A stretch of 64,000 bases of DNA. It comes from Streptomyces sp. NBC_00775 (lineage in GTDB: Bacteria; Actinomycetota; Actinomycetes; Streptomycetales; Streptomycetaceae). A program made the position numbers and the translations under genes. This document shows, piece by piece, positions 8,942 to 16,526 of this stretch. The DNA lies in assembly GCF_036347135.1 (NCBI RefSeq), contig NZ_CP108938.1, positions 9,610,001 to 9,674,000 of the forward strand, read 5' to 3'. The notes under the pieces were generated by a model that was not told the origin of the DNA, ran no database searches, and saw only the letters and a list, made by a program, of their open reading frames with translations. Each line of letters opens with the position of its first letter. Position 1 is the stretch's first letter.

Positions 8942-10225
8942 TCAGGCCCGCCCGTGTGCCTCCTGCGAGCGTCGTGACAGTGAGTCGATGACCACTGCGG
9001 CGAAGAGCACCCCGCCCGTGATCACGAACTGGAGGGCGGCGGGAGTGTCCGTGATCGCCATGCCTGAGGCGATCGACTGGATGACCAGGATGCCGAGCAC
9101 GGCGGACCAGGTCGTACCGCGTCCTCCGAACAGACTGGTGCCACCGATCACGGCTGCTGCGATGACATTGAGCAGCAGGACGCCCGAGCCTGAACTCTGG
9201 CTCACCGAGGTGATGCGCGAGGCCAGGAACAGGCCGCCGACCGCGGCCATGGTCCCCGAGACCGCGAGCACCGCGGTCTGCACCCGCGTCACACTGACAC
9301 TGGCGCGACGGGCTGCTTCGACACCGCCGCCGAGTGCGTAGACGTACCGCCCGTAGTGCGTGCGGCGGAGAACGACGTCGAGGCCGGCCACCACGATGAG
9401 GAAGATCAGGAGGGCGAGCGGCAGGCCCTGGAACTGGTTGAGCACATAGGCGGAGGGGAACGCGATCACCGCGACCACTCCCGTGCGCACCGCGATTCCC
9501 CGGAGCGAGCGGTGCGGCATGCCGGCGACCGTGCGGCGCCGTCTGGCCAGGTAGGACACGAGGAAGACCATGCCCGTGCTGACCGCCGCGAGTCCGTAGG
9601 CGGCGCCGTCGTTGGTGAAGTAATAGCTGGTCAGCTTGGCGACGAGTCCGTTCTCGTCGAGGTTGACGGTGCCGCTGTTCCCGAGGATGGAGAGCATGAC
9701 GCCGTTCCAGGTGAGCAGCCCCGCGAGTGTGACGACGAACGCCGGTACCCGGGTCTTGGCGAAGGAGTAGCCCTGGACGGTTCCCGCCGCGGTACCCGCG
9801 AGCACCGCGAGGATCAGGGCAAGCCATTCCGGCACGCCGTTGTTCACGTTCAGAACGGCGAAGACAACCGCCGCCAGGCCGCTGATCGAGCCGACCGACA
9901 GATCGAGCTCACCGATCAGCAGCACGAAGACGATGCCGACCGCGATCATGCCCGTGCCCACGATGTCCACGCTGAGATTGGACAGGTTCCGGGGTGAGAG
10001 GAAGTTTTCGTTGAGGGCCTCGAAGGTGATCCAGACCGCGGCGAGGACGAGGACGACGGGGAGCGATCCCACTTCACCGGCGCGCAGCTTGCGCCTGAAG
10101 ACGGCTACCCAGCCCTCCACGGCATGGGCGACGGCCCGCGCGCGGTGCGGCTGACGGGCCTCGGCGGTGGGTGCGGCGGGTTCGGCCTGCGTGTCGTCCG
10201 CCCTGTTACGCATCTCTTTCACCAC
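8942..10225 (-). CDS. Sugar ABC transporter permease, xylose (XylH) type
   Basis: This is a 427-residue inner-membrane permease of the BPD_transp_2 family, with about ten hydrophobic segments. Typical residues are LLIGELDLSVGSISGLAAV near the N-terminus and NVIAAAVIGGTSLFGGRGT near the C-terminus, the ATPase-facing region of ribose/xylose permeases. An N-terminal cytoplasmic tail of about 45 residues is charged. It starts at GTG 10225, which overlaps the ATPase stop codon; ATG 10213 is an alternative. It is the last gene of the binding protein-ATPase-permease operon. The substrate is probably a pentose or similar sugar, inferred from the XylF-like partner. Confidence 0.9.
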   Translation of the reverse strand: MVKEMRNRADDTQAEPAAPTAEARQPHRARAVAHAVEGWVAVFRRKLRAGEVGSLPVVLVLAAVWITFEALNENFLSPRNLSNLSVDIVGTGMIAVGIVFVLLIGELDLSVGSISGLAAVVFAVLNVNNGVPEWLALILAVLAGTAAGTVQGYSFAKTRVPAFVVTLAGLLTWNGVMLSILGNSGTVNLDENGLVAKLTSYYFTNDGAAYGLAAVSTGMVFLVSYLARRRRTVAGMPHRSLRGIAVRTGVVAVIAFPSAYVLNQFQGLPLALLIFLIVVAGLDVVLRRTHYGRYVYALGGGVEAARRASVSVTRVQTAVLAVSGTMAAVGGLFLASRITSVSQSSGSGVLLLNVIAAAVIGGTSLFGGRGTTWSAVLGILVIQSIASGMAITDTPAALQFVITGGVLFAAVVIDSLSRRSQEAHGRA

Positions 10226-10992
10226 CCCGCCTCCTGGTGGGCCACCCGGCGGGGCGCATTCTCCGACGCGCCGGTGATGGAGGAGATGATCTGTTCGTGA
10301 GACGTGGTGTTCACGTCGAAGAAGCCGTTGTTACGACCGAGCCGTAGCACGGCGGCCCGGTCCGCGAGGGCTTTCACGTCGCCCATGTTGTGGCTGATGA
10401 GCAGTACTCCCATGCCGCGGTCACGCAGCTGGTCGACGATGTCCAGGACCTCGGTGGTCTGCTCGATTCCCAGTGCTGCGGTCGGTTCGTCCAGGAGGAG
10501 GATCCGCGGGTCGCCGAGGAGCGAGCGAGCGATGGCGACGGTCTGCCGCTGGCCGCTGGACAGCGAGACGACAGGGCCGCGCAGATCGGGGACACCCTTG
10601 GTCAGGCGTTCCAACAGGTGTCTGGTGCGGCGCTCCATCTCCATCTCGTCGAGGAACCCGAAGCTGCGGATCTCCCGTCCGAGAAACAGATTGCCGACCA
10701 CATCGAGGTTCCCGCACAGTGCGAGGTCCTGGAAGACGGTGGCGATGCCGAGATCCCGGGCGTCGTGGGGGCGCCTGATATTGACCGTTCGGCCCTCCCA
10801 TTCGATGACGCCCTTGTCCGCGGGGGCGACGCCGGAGATCACTTTGACCAGGGTGGATTTGCCGGCACCGTTGTCGCCCAGAAGAGCGACGACTTGCCCG
10901 GCGTGAATCTCCAGCTCGATGTCCGCGAGGACCTCGACGACGCCGTAGCGCTTGCACACGCCGTGCAGCGCCAGCAGGGGGGGAGCCGGCAC
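10219..10992 (-). CDS. Sugar ABC transporter ATP-binding protein (single-domain)
   Basis: This protein of about 257 residues has one ABC domain: Walker A GDNGAGKST, Q-loop TVFQDLAL, signature SLSSGQRQ, Walker B ILLLDEP and switch His in LLISHNMGD. Sugar importers of the CUT2 class usually carry a tandem ATPase of about 500 residues. The half-size form is seen in some fructose/xylose-type systems, where it would dimerise. AAGGAG (11002-11007) touches ATG 10999-11001 directly, so GTG 10990-10992 with 9 nt spacing is the more likely start. It overlaps the downstream permease by a few bases. Confidence 0.9.
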   Translation of the reverse strand: MPAPPLLALHGVCKRYGVVEVLADIELEIHAGQVVALLGDNGAGKSTLVKVISGVAPADKGVIEWEGRTVNIRRPHDARDLGIATVFQDLALCGNLDVVGNLFLGREIRSFGFLDEMEMERRTRHLLERLTKGVPDLRGPVVSLSSGQRQTVAIARSLLGDPRILLLDEPTAALGIEQTTEVLDIVDQLRDRGMGVLLISHNMGDVKALADRAAVLRLGRNNGFFDVNTTSHEQIISSITGASENAPRRVAHQEAGW

Positions 10993-11039
10993 GGAAACCA
11001 TCTCCTTCCCGGGGCACCGACCTGGTCGCGACCTCCCTG

Positions 11040-12128
11040 TCAGGTCAGCCCGGCCTTTTCGCAGGCGGCCCTGAGCTGGGGGGTGCAGATCTGCTGGATC
11101 GTGTACGCGCCGTCCCGCACCAAGGTGTCCTTGATATTGCCGACGGTCACGGACACCGGGGTGAGCAGGACGGCCGGAACCGCCTTCACACTGGGGGTCC
11201 TCACGTTGCTCGTGGCGACCCGGTCGAGGTTTTCACCGCGGGCCGCGGCCACGGCCATGGCGCCGCCGGCGGAAGCCTCGGGTCCGAAGGGTTTGTAGAC
11301 GGTCATGTACTGAGAGCCGCCGACAATGCGCCGCACGGCTCCGAGTTCGGCGTCCTGGCCGGTGACCGGGGGCAGCGGGTCGACCTTGTTCGCTTTGAGG
11401 GCGGAGATGCTGCCGGCCGCGAGGCCGTCGTTGGCGGCGTAGACCCCGTCGATGCTGTCGGCGCCGAGGGCGGCAATGGCGCCGGACATGTTCACGTGCG
11501 CAGCCTCCGTCCTCCACTGGAGTGTGTCGTACGCCTTGCCGATCTTCACCTTCCCGTTGAGTACGGACAGTGCGCCCTTCTTGAACGACACCGCGTTGGG
11601 GTCGCTGGGATCGCCGTTCATCATGACGATCTGGGCGCCGGGCACCTCGTCGCCCATGGCCTTCAGCAGTGCTCTGCCCTGGAGCCTGCCGACTTCCTCG
11701 CCGTCGAAGGAGACATAACCCGAGATCGGGCCCTCGGCGAGGCGGTCGTAGGCGATGACCGGGATATTCGCTTCGTGCGCCTTCTTGACCTCGGGGCCGA
11801 GCGATTTGGCGTCCACGGCCACGAGCACGATGGCATCGACCCCTTTGGTGATCATCGAGTCCATCTGTGCCTGCTGGGTGGCGACATCGTTCCTGGCGTT
11901 GACGTGCTCGACGGTGCAGTCGGCGCACAGTTCCTTGATCTTCTTCTCGAGCAAGGGCCTGTCCTGTGTCTCCCAACGAGCCGTGGTGGCGTCCGGCAGC
12001 AGCACCCCGATCTGCGGCGCGTCTCCCCCCGGGGAGGCGCTCCCCGCGCCTGACCCGCAGGCCGCGAGAGCAACGGCCGTCGAGACCGCGGTCATGGCGA
12101 TGGCCGCGTCCCGTATACAGGCCTTCAT
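11040..12128 (-). CDS. Xylose-type sugar-binding lipoprotein
   Basis: This is a 362-residue periplasmic-binding-protein-1 family protein. The lipoprotein signal ends in the lipobox VALAACGSG, so it is anchored outside the membrane. Family motifs include TARWETQDRPLLEKKIKELC, MITKGVDAIVLVAVDAKSL and VIAYDRLAEGPISGYVSFDG, the last very close to XylF. Two Cys pairs, in LCADC and in QICTPQLRAAC, are also present in the paralogue at 15.4 kb. GGAGG lies before ATG 12128. It is the first gene of the import operon and divergent from the regulatory gene at 12842. Ligand identity is inferred. Confidence 0.9.
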   Translation of the reverse strand: MKACIRDAAIAMTAVSTAVALAACGSGAGSASPGGDAPQIGVLLPDATTARWETQDRPLLEKKIKELCADCTVEHVNARNDVATQQAQMDSMITKGVDAIVLVAVDAKSLGPEVKKAHEANIPVIAYDRLAEGPISGYVSFDGEEVGRLQGRALLKAMGDEVPGAQIVMMNGDPSDPNAVSFKKGALSVLNGKVKIGKAYDTLQWRTEAAHVNMSGAIAALGADSIDGVYAANDGLAAGSISALKANKVDPLPPVTGQDAELGAVRRIVGGSQYMTVYKPFGPEASAGGAMAVAAARGENLDRVATSNVRTPSVKAVPAVLLTPVSVTVGNIKDTLVRDGAYTIQQICTPQLRAACEKAGLT

Positions 12129-12841
12129 GTGAGAGACCTCCCTACCCGCCTCTCCCGTCGCGCCCGGCCGGCGCGGTGCGCGGTGCGCGCGTGGGGAAAC
12201 GGCTCGCGTGCAGGGCGGGCGTCAAGGTGTGTGTGCGGGCGGACGGGCCGTGGGGGACACGTGTGACGGGGCGCGATGGCGCGGGCCGTGTTGAGGTTGA
12301 GCCAGGCGGCGATGTCGCCATGGAGATCCAGCCGAACGCGAGTCCGCGCCCTCACGGGCAGCTGCGGCTTCGCCGGCCGCGGGACGGCCTCGTCCGTCCC
12401 GGCGAGGTGGGGACTCGGCCCGACCAGCCCGGCACCGGCGGCTCCCTCGTAGAGCATGGCGACACCCGGCCTCCTCACCATGCCGCGCATGCTGTCGGCA
12501 AGAAGTCCAGCAGCCGACAGCCGGCCACGATGCCGACGCCCGTCGTCCGCCTGGAACGTATCGCGTGGACGTGGCAAGACGACCACGTCGTCAGTGTGGC
12601 ACCGGCCGCAGTGATCTGCGAACGCAGCGGCTCCGGCCGCCGGGGTTCGGTTCCCGTAGCGGGCCGCCCTCCCGCGGATGCTTGCATGCGCATGCGCATG
12701 CGCATGCGATCCCGTATCCGGGTGTTTCATCAGCAACAGAGTAGTTCTGTCCAGTTACTGCATATATGCGACTCTGGTAAGTGGATGCCCCGATCTCAAC
12801 CTGTTGGCACCTGCGGCATGGACGGGAGGAAGGTTGCGGAC
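12129..12841. other. Long divergent intergenic region
   Basis: About 710 bp separate the transporter operon from the phosphatase gene. No convincing gene was found; frames on both strands lack domain signals. The right part (about 12725-12785) is relatively AT-rich and includes the palindrome GCATATATGC at 12760-12769. It probably contains the promoter of the phosphatase gene. The hexamer repeat is listed separately. Confidence 0.5.
12684..12708. repeat. Four tandem copies of GCATGC
   Basis: The palindromic hexamer GCATGC is repeated four times without interruption, followed by a G. The array is alternating purine-pyrimidine and self-complementary at every register. It lies about 135 bp upstream of the phosphatase start, in the divergent promoter region. 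Confidence 0.9.
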
Positions 12842-15376
12842 ATGCCTCATGACGGCCGTGCCCGGGCCGGGGTCTCGGAGCCGCGGGTATCCGAGGCCCA
12901 CGCCGCAGACACCGGTTCATCGCCTCCGGTGCCTGACGCCGCCGCGAGTGATCGGGCCCTGACGTTCGCCGGAGTGGCGCTGGCGGCGGTCTATGTGCCC
13001 GGTGCCGGGGAGGAAGCGCTTCAGTTGGTGGAAGCGGCCGGTTGTGCCACTCCCGAGTGCGGGCTCCCGGTGCGTCTGCCCCTGTCCGGTGGCTCACCCG
13101 CGGCGCACGCCTTCCGCATCCACCGGCCTCTGTGGCTGAATCCCGCGGCGCTTGCCTCCTACTCGGAGTGCGGGCTCACGCCGCCGCGACCGGAGGCGTC
13201 GCTCGGTGCGCTGCCACTCGGGACGGAGAGCAGGCGGCTGGGCTGCCTCGTCGTCGTGGGCGCTTCGGCGGACGGCTTCGAGGCCGAGCAACGGCGCTTC
13301 CTGGAGCGGTACGCCATCGCGGTCGCCGACATGCTCCAGGCCGGGGCCGGCCGGCCCACCCCGTCGTCGCTGCTGACTCCCGCCCTGCGGAGTCTGCGCG
13401 TCGGCTCTTTCGCCCTGGTGCCGGACACCGGCCTGATCGAGGCGGACGAGACTCTGCTCAAGCTGGTCGGCATCACGCCGGATCACTTCGACGGCAAGGT
13501 GGACACCCTGCTCGCGCACGCCCTCCCGGAGGACCTGCCCGCGCTGATGTCGGTTCTGGATCCGTCCACCCAGACGTTCGGCCGGCGGGAGCTGGAGTTC
13601 CGCGTCCGCCGCCCCACTGGCGAAATGCGCTGGCTGAGCCTGAGTTGCCGGGTGGTGGTGAGCACCGGCGACCGGCCGGAGCAGGTGCTGGGCATGGTGA
13701 CGGCGACCTCGGTCCTGCGCCGGAGCGCCGACGACGTTTCCAGGATCCAGTGGCTGACCGCCGTACTCGACGATGCCGCGACAGTCCCTGACGTCGGCCG
13801 AGTGGTGGTCACCGCGCTCCGTGAGCCGCTGGGCGCCGACCGGGTGGCGCTCGCCGAGTTGCAGGACGACCGGCTCATGGTCACCGTCCTCGACCCGCCG
13901 CAGCCCGCCGCCTGGCCGGAGACGTGGCGTTCGGAGTGGCGTTCGAAGTGGCCCAACGCGCCGGTCGGCGCCCTGCCCACCCTGCAGATGGCCCTGCGGG
14001 ACGGACGCCTGGATCTGTGGCCGGCCGGCTCCGCCCTCGAACCCGGACTCGCGGGCATCGGTACCGGAGGTCTGGCCGTCCTGCCGCTCCCCGCCAAGGG
14101 CCGGATGACCGGCGTGTGCCTGGTCGGCTGGGATCAGCCGCATGAGTTCGTCCCCGAGGAGCGGTCCCTGCTGACCGCCACCGCGGCGCTGGTCGGGCAG
14201 GCCCTCAAGCGGGCACACGCGCACGACGCCGAGCAGGAGCTCGCGACGATGCTCCAGCGCAGCCTGCTGCCCCGGCGCCTCCCCGAGCTGCCCGGCGGAA
14301 CCGCCGTCGCCCGCTATCTGCCCGCCAGGCGGGGGTTGCAGGTGGGCGGTGACTGGTACGACGTCATCGCCCTCTCCGAGGATCGGGTGGCGCTGGTCAT
14401 CGGTGACGTGCAAGGACACAGTGCCGGAGCCGCGACGATCATGGGGCAGATGCGGACCGCGGTGAGGGCGTACGCGGTGGAGGGGCACCCGCCCGACGTC
14501 GTCGTCTCGCACGCCAACCGCCTCCTCGTCGGTATGGAGACCGATCTGTTCGCCACGTGCTGCTATGCCGAACTGGACATGGATGAGGGCAACATCCTGT
14601 TCGTCCGGGCCGGGCACCTGTCACCGTTGATACGCCAGCCCGACGGCAGTACCGAGGAGGTGGAGGTCGAGGGTGGGCTTCCGCTGGGTGTCTCCCTGGA
14701 GGCGGAGTTCCCCATGACCGCGGTCGCACTGGCCCCCGGCACGGTGCTCGCCCTGGTGACCGACGGCCTGGTCGAGGCCCACGACCTGCCTCTGGACGAG
14801 GGCATGCGCCGGACGCGCACCGCGCTCGCCGCGGCCGATCCGGCGGATCCAGAGCTGATGGCCGACGCGTTGCTCGGCGACATCGGCCGTCGTGAGGATG
14901 ACGTGGCGCTGTTGCTGCTGCGCTACGACGGCATGAAGACCCGGCCGATAAGGGTCGGGTGGGTGGTGTGGCGGCTGCCCGACGCCGTCATGCACGCCCG
15001 CCGTTTCACCGCGCGCACTCTGCGGCGGTGGAACGTGGAAGAAGTGGGCGATGCGGTGCTGCTGGTCGTGTCCGAACTTGTCACCAACGCCCTGGTACAC
15101 ACCCAGGGCCCGGTCCGCCTCGACCTGATGCTCCGCGGGGACCGGGTGCGAGTCAGCGTGAGCGACTCCTCGCCGCGTGCGCCCGCCAAGCCGGTGATCG
15201 TGGACTGGGAGTCGACCGGCGGCCGGGGCCTGCTTCTGGTCGAAGCCATGTCGGAGTCCTTCGGCTCGGTGCCGGTGGCCGGCGGCAAACAGGTGTGGAG
15301 CGAGATCGTCGTGCCGCAGCGCGAGCCGGCTCCGGCGGACTCGGGGCTCCGAACGGAGCATGGGGGTCTGCGATGA
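12842..15376 (+). CDS. GAF-PAS-GAF-SpoIIE-HATPase regulatory phosphatase
   Basis: This 844-residue protein has no membrane segment. An N-terminal GAF-like region (about 35-165) precedes a PAS fold (about 181-295, ending PTGEMRWLSLSCRVV) and a second GAF (about 300-456). A SpoIIE/PP2C domain (about 464-697) has GGDWYDVIAL, VIGDVQGHS, ALVTDGLVE and RREDDVALLLL. A C-terminal HATPase_c (about 700-835) has SELVTNALVH and TGGRGLLLV. It probably sets the phosphorylation of an anti-anti-sigma factor in response to a ligand or redox cue. ATG 12842 is chosen because GGGAGGAAGG ends 8 nt upstream. Its stop overlaps the start of the next gene (ATGA), implying translational coupling to a sugar-binding lipoprotein. 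Confidence 0.88.
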   Translation: MPHDGRARAGVSEPRVSEAHAADTGSSPPVPDAAASDRALTFAGVALAAVYVPGAGEEALQLVEAAGCATPECGLPVRLPLSGGSPAAHAFRIHRPLWLNPAALASYSECGLTPPRPEASLGALPLGTESRRLGCLVVVGASADGFEAEQRRFLERYAIAVADMLQAGAGRPTPSSLLTPALRSLRVGSFALVPDTGLIEADETLLKLVGITPDHFDGKVDTLLAHALPEDLPALMSVLDPSTQTFGRRELEFRVRRPTGEMRWLSLSCRVVVSTGDRPEQVLGMVTATSVLRRSADDVSRIQWLTAVLDDAATVPDVGRVVVTALREPLGADRVALAELQDDRLMVTVLDPPQPAAWPETWRSEWRSKWPNAPVGALPTLQMALRDGRLDLWPAGSALEPGLAGIGTGGLAVLPLPAKGRMTGVCLVGWDQPHEFVPEERSLLTATAALVGQALKRAHAHDAEQELATMLQRSLLPRRLPELPGGTAVARYLPARRGLQVGGDWYDVIALSEDRVALVIGDVQGHSAGAATIMGQMRTAVRAYAVEGHPPDVVVSHANRLLVGMETDLFATCCYAELDMDEGNILFVRAGHLSPLIRQPDGSTEEVEVEGGLPLGVSLEAEFPMTAVALAPGTVLALVTDGLVEAHDLPLDEGMRRTRTALAAADPADPELMADALLGDIGRREDDVALLLLRYDGMKTRPIRVGWVVWRLPDAVMHARRFTARTLRRWNVEEVGDAVLLVVSELVTNALVHTQGPVRLDLMLRGDRVRVSVSDSSPRAPAKPVIVDWESTGGRGLLLVEAMSESFGSVPVAGGKQVWSEIVVPQREPAPADSGLRTEHGGLR

Positions 15377-16455
15377 GGCCCCGTACGTGCCATGTCGTCG
15401 CGGCGCTTGTCGCGGGGCTCATGACGATGTCCCTGGCCTCCTGCGAAAGGGACGGCCGGGCGGCCGCGGACAGCTTCACCGTCGGCCTGTTGCTCCCGAG
15501 CCGAACGGTTCCCCGCTGGGAGCGTTCCGACAAGCCGCTGATCGAGAAGCGGCTGAAGGAGCTGTGCCCGCACTGCGTCATGGAGTACGCCAACGCCGAG
15601 GACGACGCGACGTTGCAGCGGCAACAGATGATGTCCATGATCACCAAGGGGGTCGGGGTTCTGATCCTCGACGCCGCCGACACCCGGGCGCTCCGCTCCT
15701 CGGTCCAGGAGGCACACAACGCGGGTGTCCCGGTCGTCGCCTATGACCGGCTCGCCGAAGGCCCGATCGCGGGTTATGTCAGTTTCGACGGCGCTGAGGT
15801 CGGCAGGCTCCAGGGCGAGGCACTCCTGAAGGCCATGGGCGACAAGGCGGACGGCGCGAACGTCGTCATGATGAACGGCGATCCGACCAGCGCCAACGCC
15901 GCGTGGTTCAGGAGGGGCGCGCTGTCCGTCATCACGGGCAAGGTGAACATCGCCCGGTCGTACGACATCGTGGGCTGGAGCACGCAGAGCGCCCACGCCG
16001 ACATGGCCGCCGCCGTCGCGGCCCTGGGCCCGGACCGGATCGGCGGTGTCCTGGCGGCCAACGACGCCATAGCCGCAGGCGTCATCTCCGCTCTCAAGAA
16101 CGCCCGTGTCGGCAAGCTCCCTCCCGTCACCGGCCAGGACGCCGACCTCGACGCCGTGCGGCGCATCATCAAGGGCGAGCAGTACATGACGGTGTACAAA
16201 CCGTTCAGGACGGAAGCCGCCGCGGTCGTCTCCATGGCCGTCGCCCTGGGGCGCGGCGAGTCTCTCCGCGACGTCGCCACGACGACGACCGACAGTCCCA
16301 CCACCCGGCACATCCCGTCCGTCCTGCTCACTCCGAGCGCGGTGACGGTCGGCAACATCAAGCGGACACTCGTCAAGGACGGCGTGTACACCGTCGACCA
16401 GATCTGCACCCGGCAGCTCCGCCCGGCCTGCGACAGGGCCGGACTTGGGCGGTAG
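15373..16455 (+). CDS. Second xylose-type sugar-binding lipoprotein, coupled to the phosphatase
   Basis: This 360-residue lipoprotein has lipobox MSLASCERD and is paralogous along its whole length to the protein at 11040-12128. Shared segments include AYDRLAEGPI, GYVSFDG and QYMTVYKPF. The paired cysteines (LCPHC; QICTRQLRPAC) are also conserved. It starts at ATG 15373 inside the stop of the SpoIIE phosphatase. No permease or ATPase follows, so it either feeds the neighbouring transporter or works as an extracellular sugar sensor. The second option is inference based on the coupling. The downstream GAPDH gene is in the same direction, 71 bp away. Confidence 0.9.
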   Translation: MRPRTCHVVAALVAGLMTMSLASCERDGRAAADSFTVGLLLPSRTVPRWERSDKPLIEKRLKELCPHCVMEYANAEDDATLQRQQMMSMITKGVGVLILDAADTRALRSSVQEAHNAGVPVVAYDRLAEGPIAGYVSFDGAEVGRLQGEALLKAMGDKADGANVVMMNGDPTSANAAWFRRGALSVITGKVNIARSYDIVGWSTQSAHADMAAAVAALGPDRIGGVLAANDAIAAGVISALKNARVGKLPPVTGQDADLDAVRRIIKGEQYMTVYKPFRTEAAAVVSMAVALGRGESLRDVATTTTDSPTTRHIPSVLLTPSAVTVGNIKRTLVKDGVYTVDQICTRQLRPACDRAGLGR

Positions 16456-16526
16456 ACGATCCGCTTACATGATCAAAGTGGCGAGGAGTTAGCATGTGAG
16501 CGCCGCCTAGCTCGAAAGATAAATCT

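Noticed and set aside
12125..12736. Minus-strand ORF in the divergent intergenic region
   Set aside because: It includes translated hexamer repeats (HAHAHAHA), no recognisable domain, and no ribosome binding site.
11966..12841. Upstream extension of the SpoIIE phosphatase frame by nearly 300 codons
   Set aside because: The extension reads through the binding-protein start region and the GCATGC array and has no domain. A good ribosome binding site marks ATG 12842.
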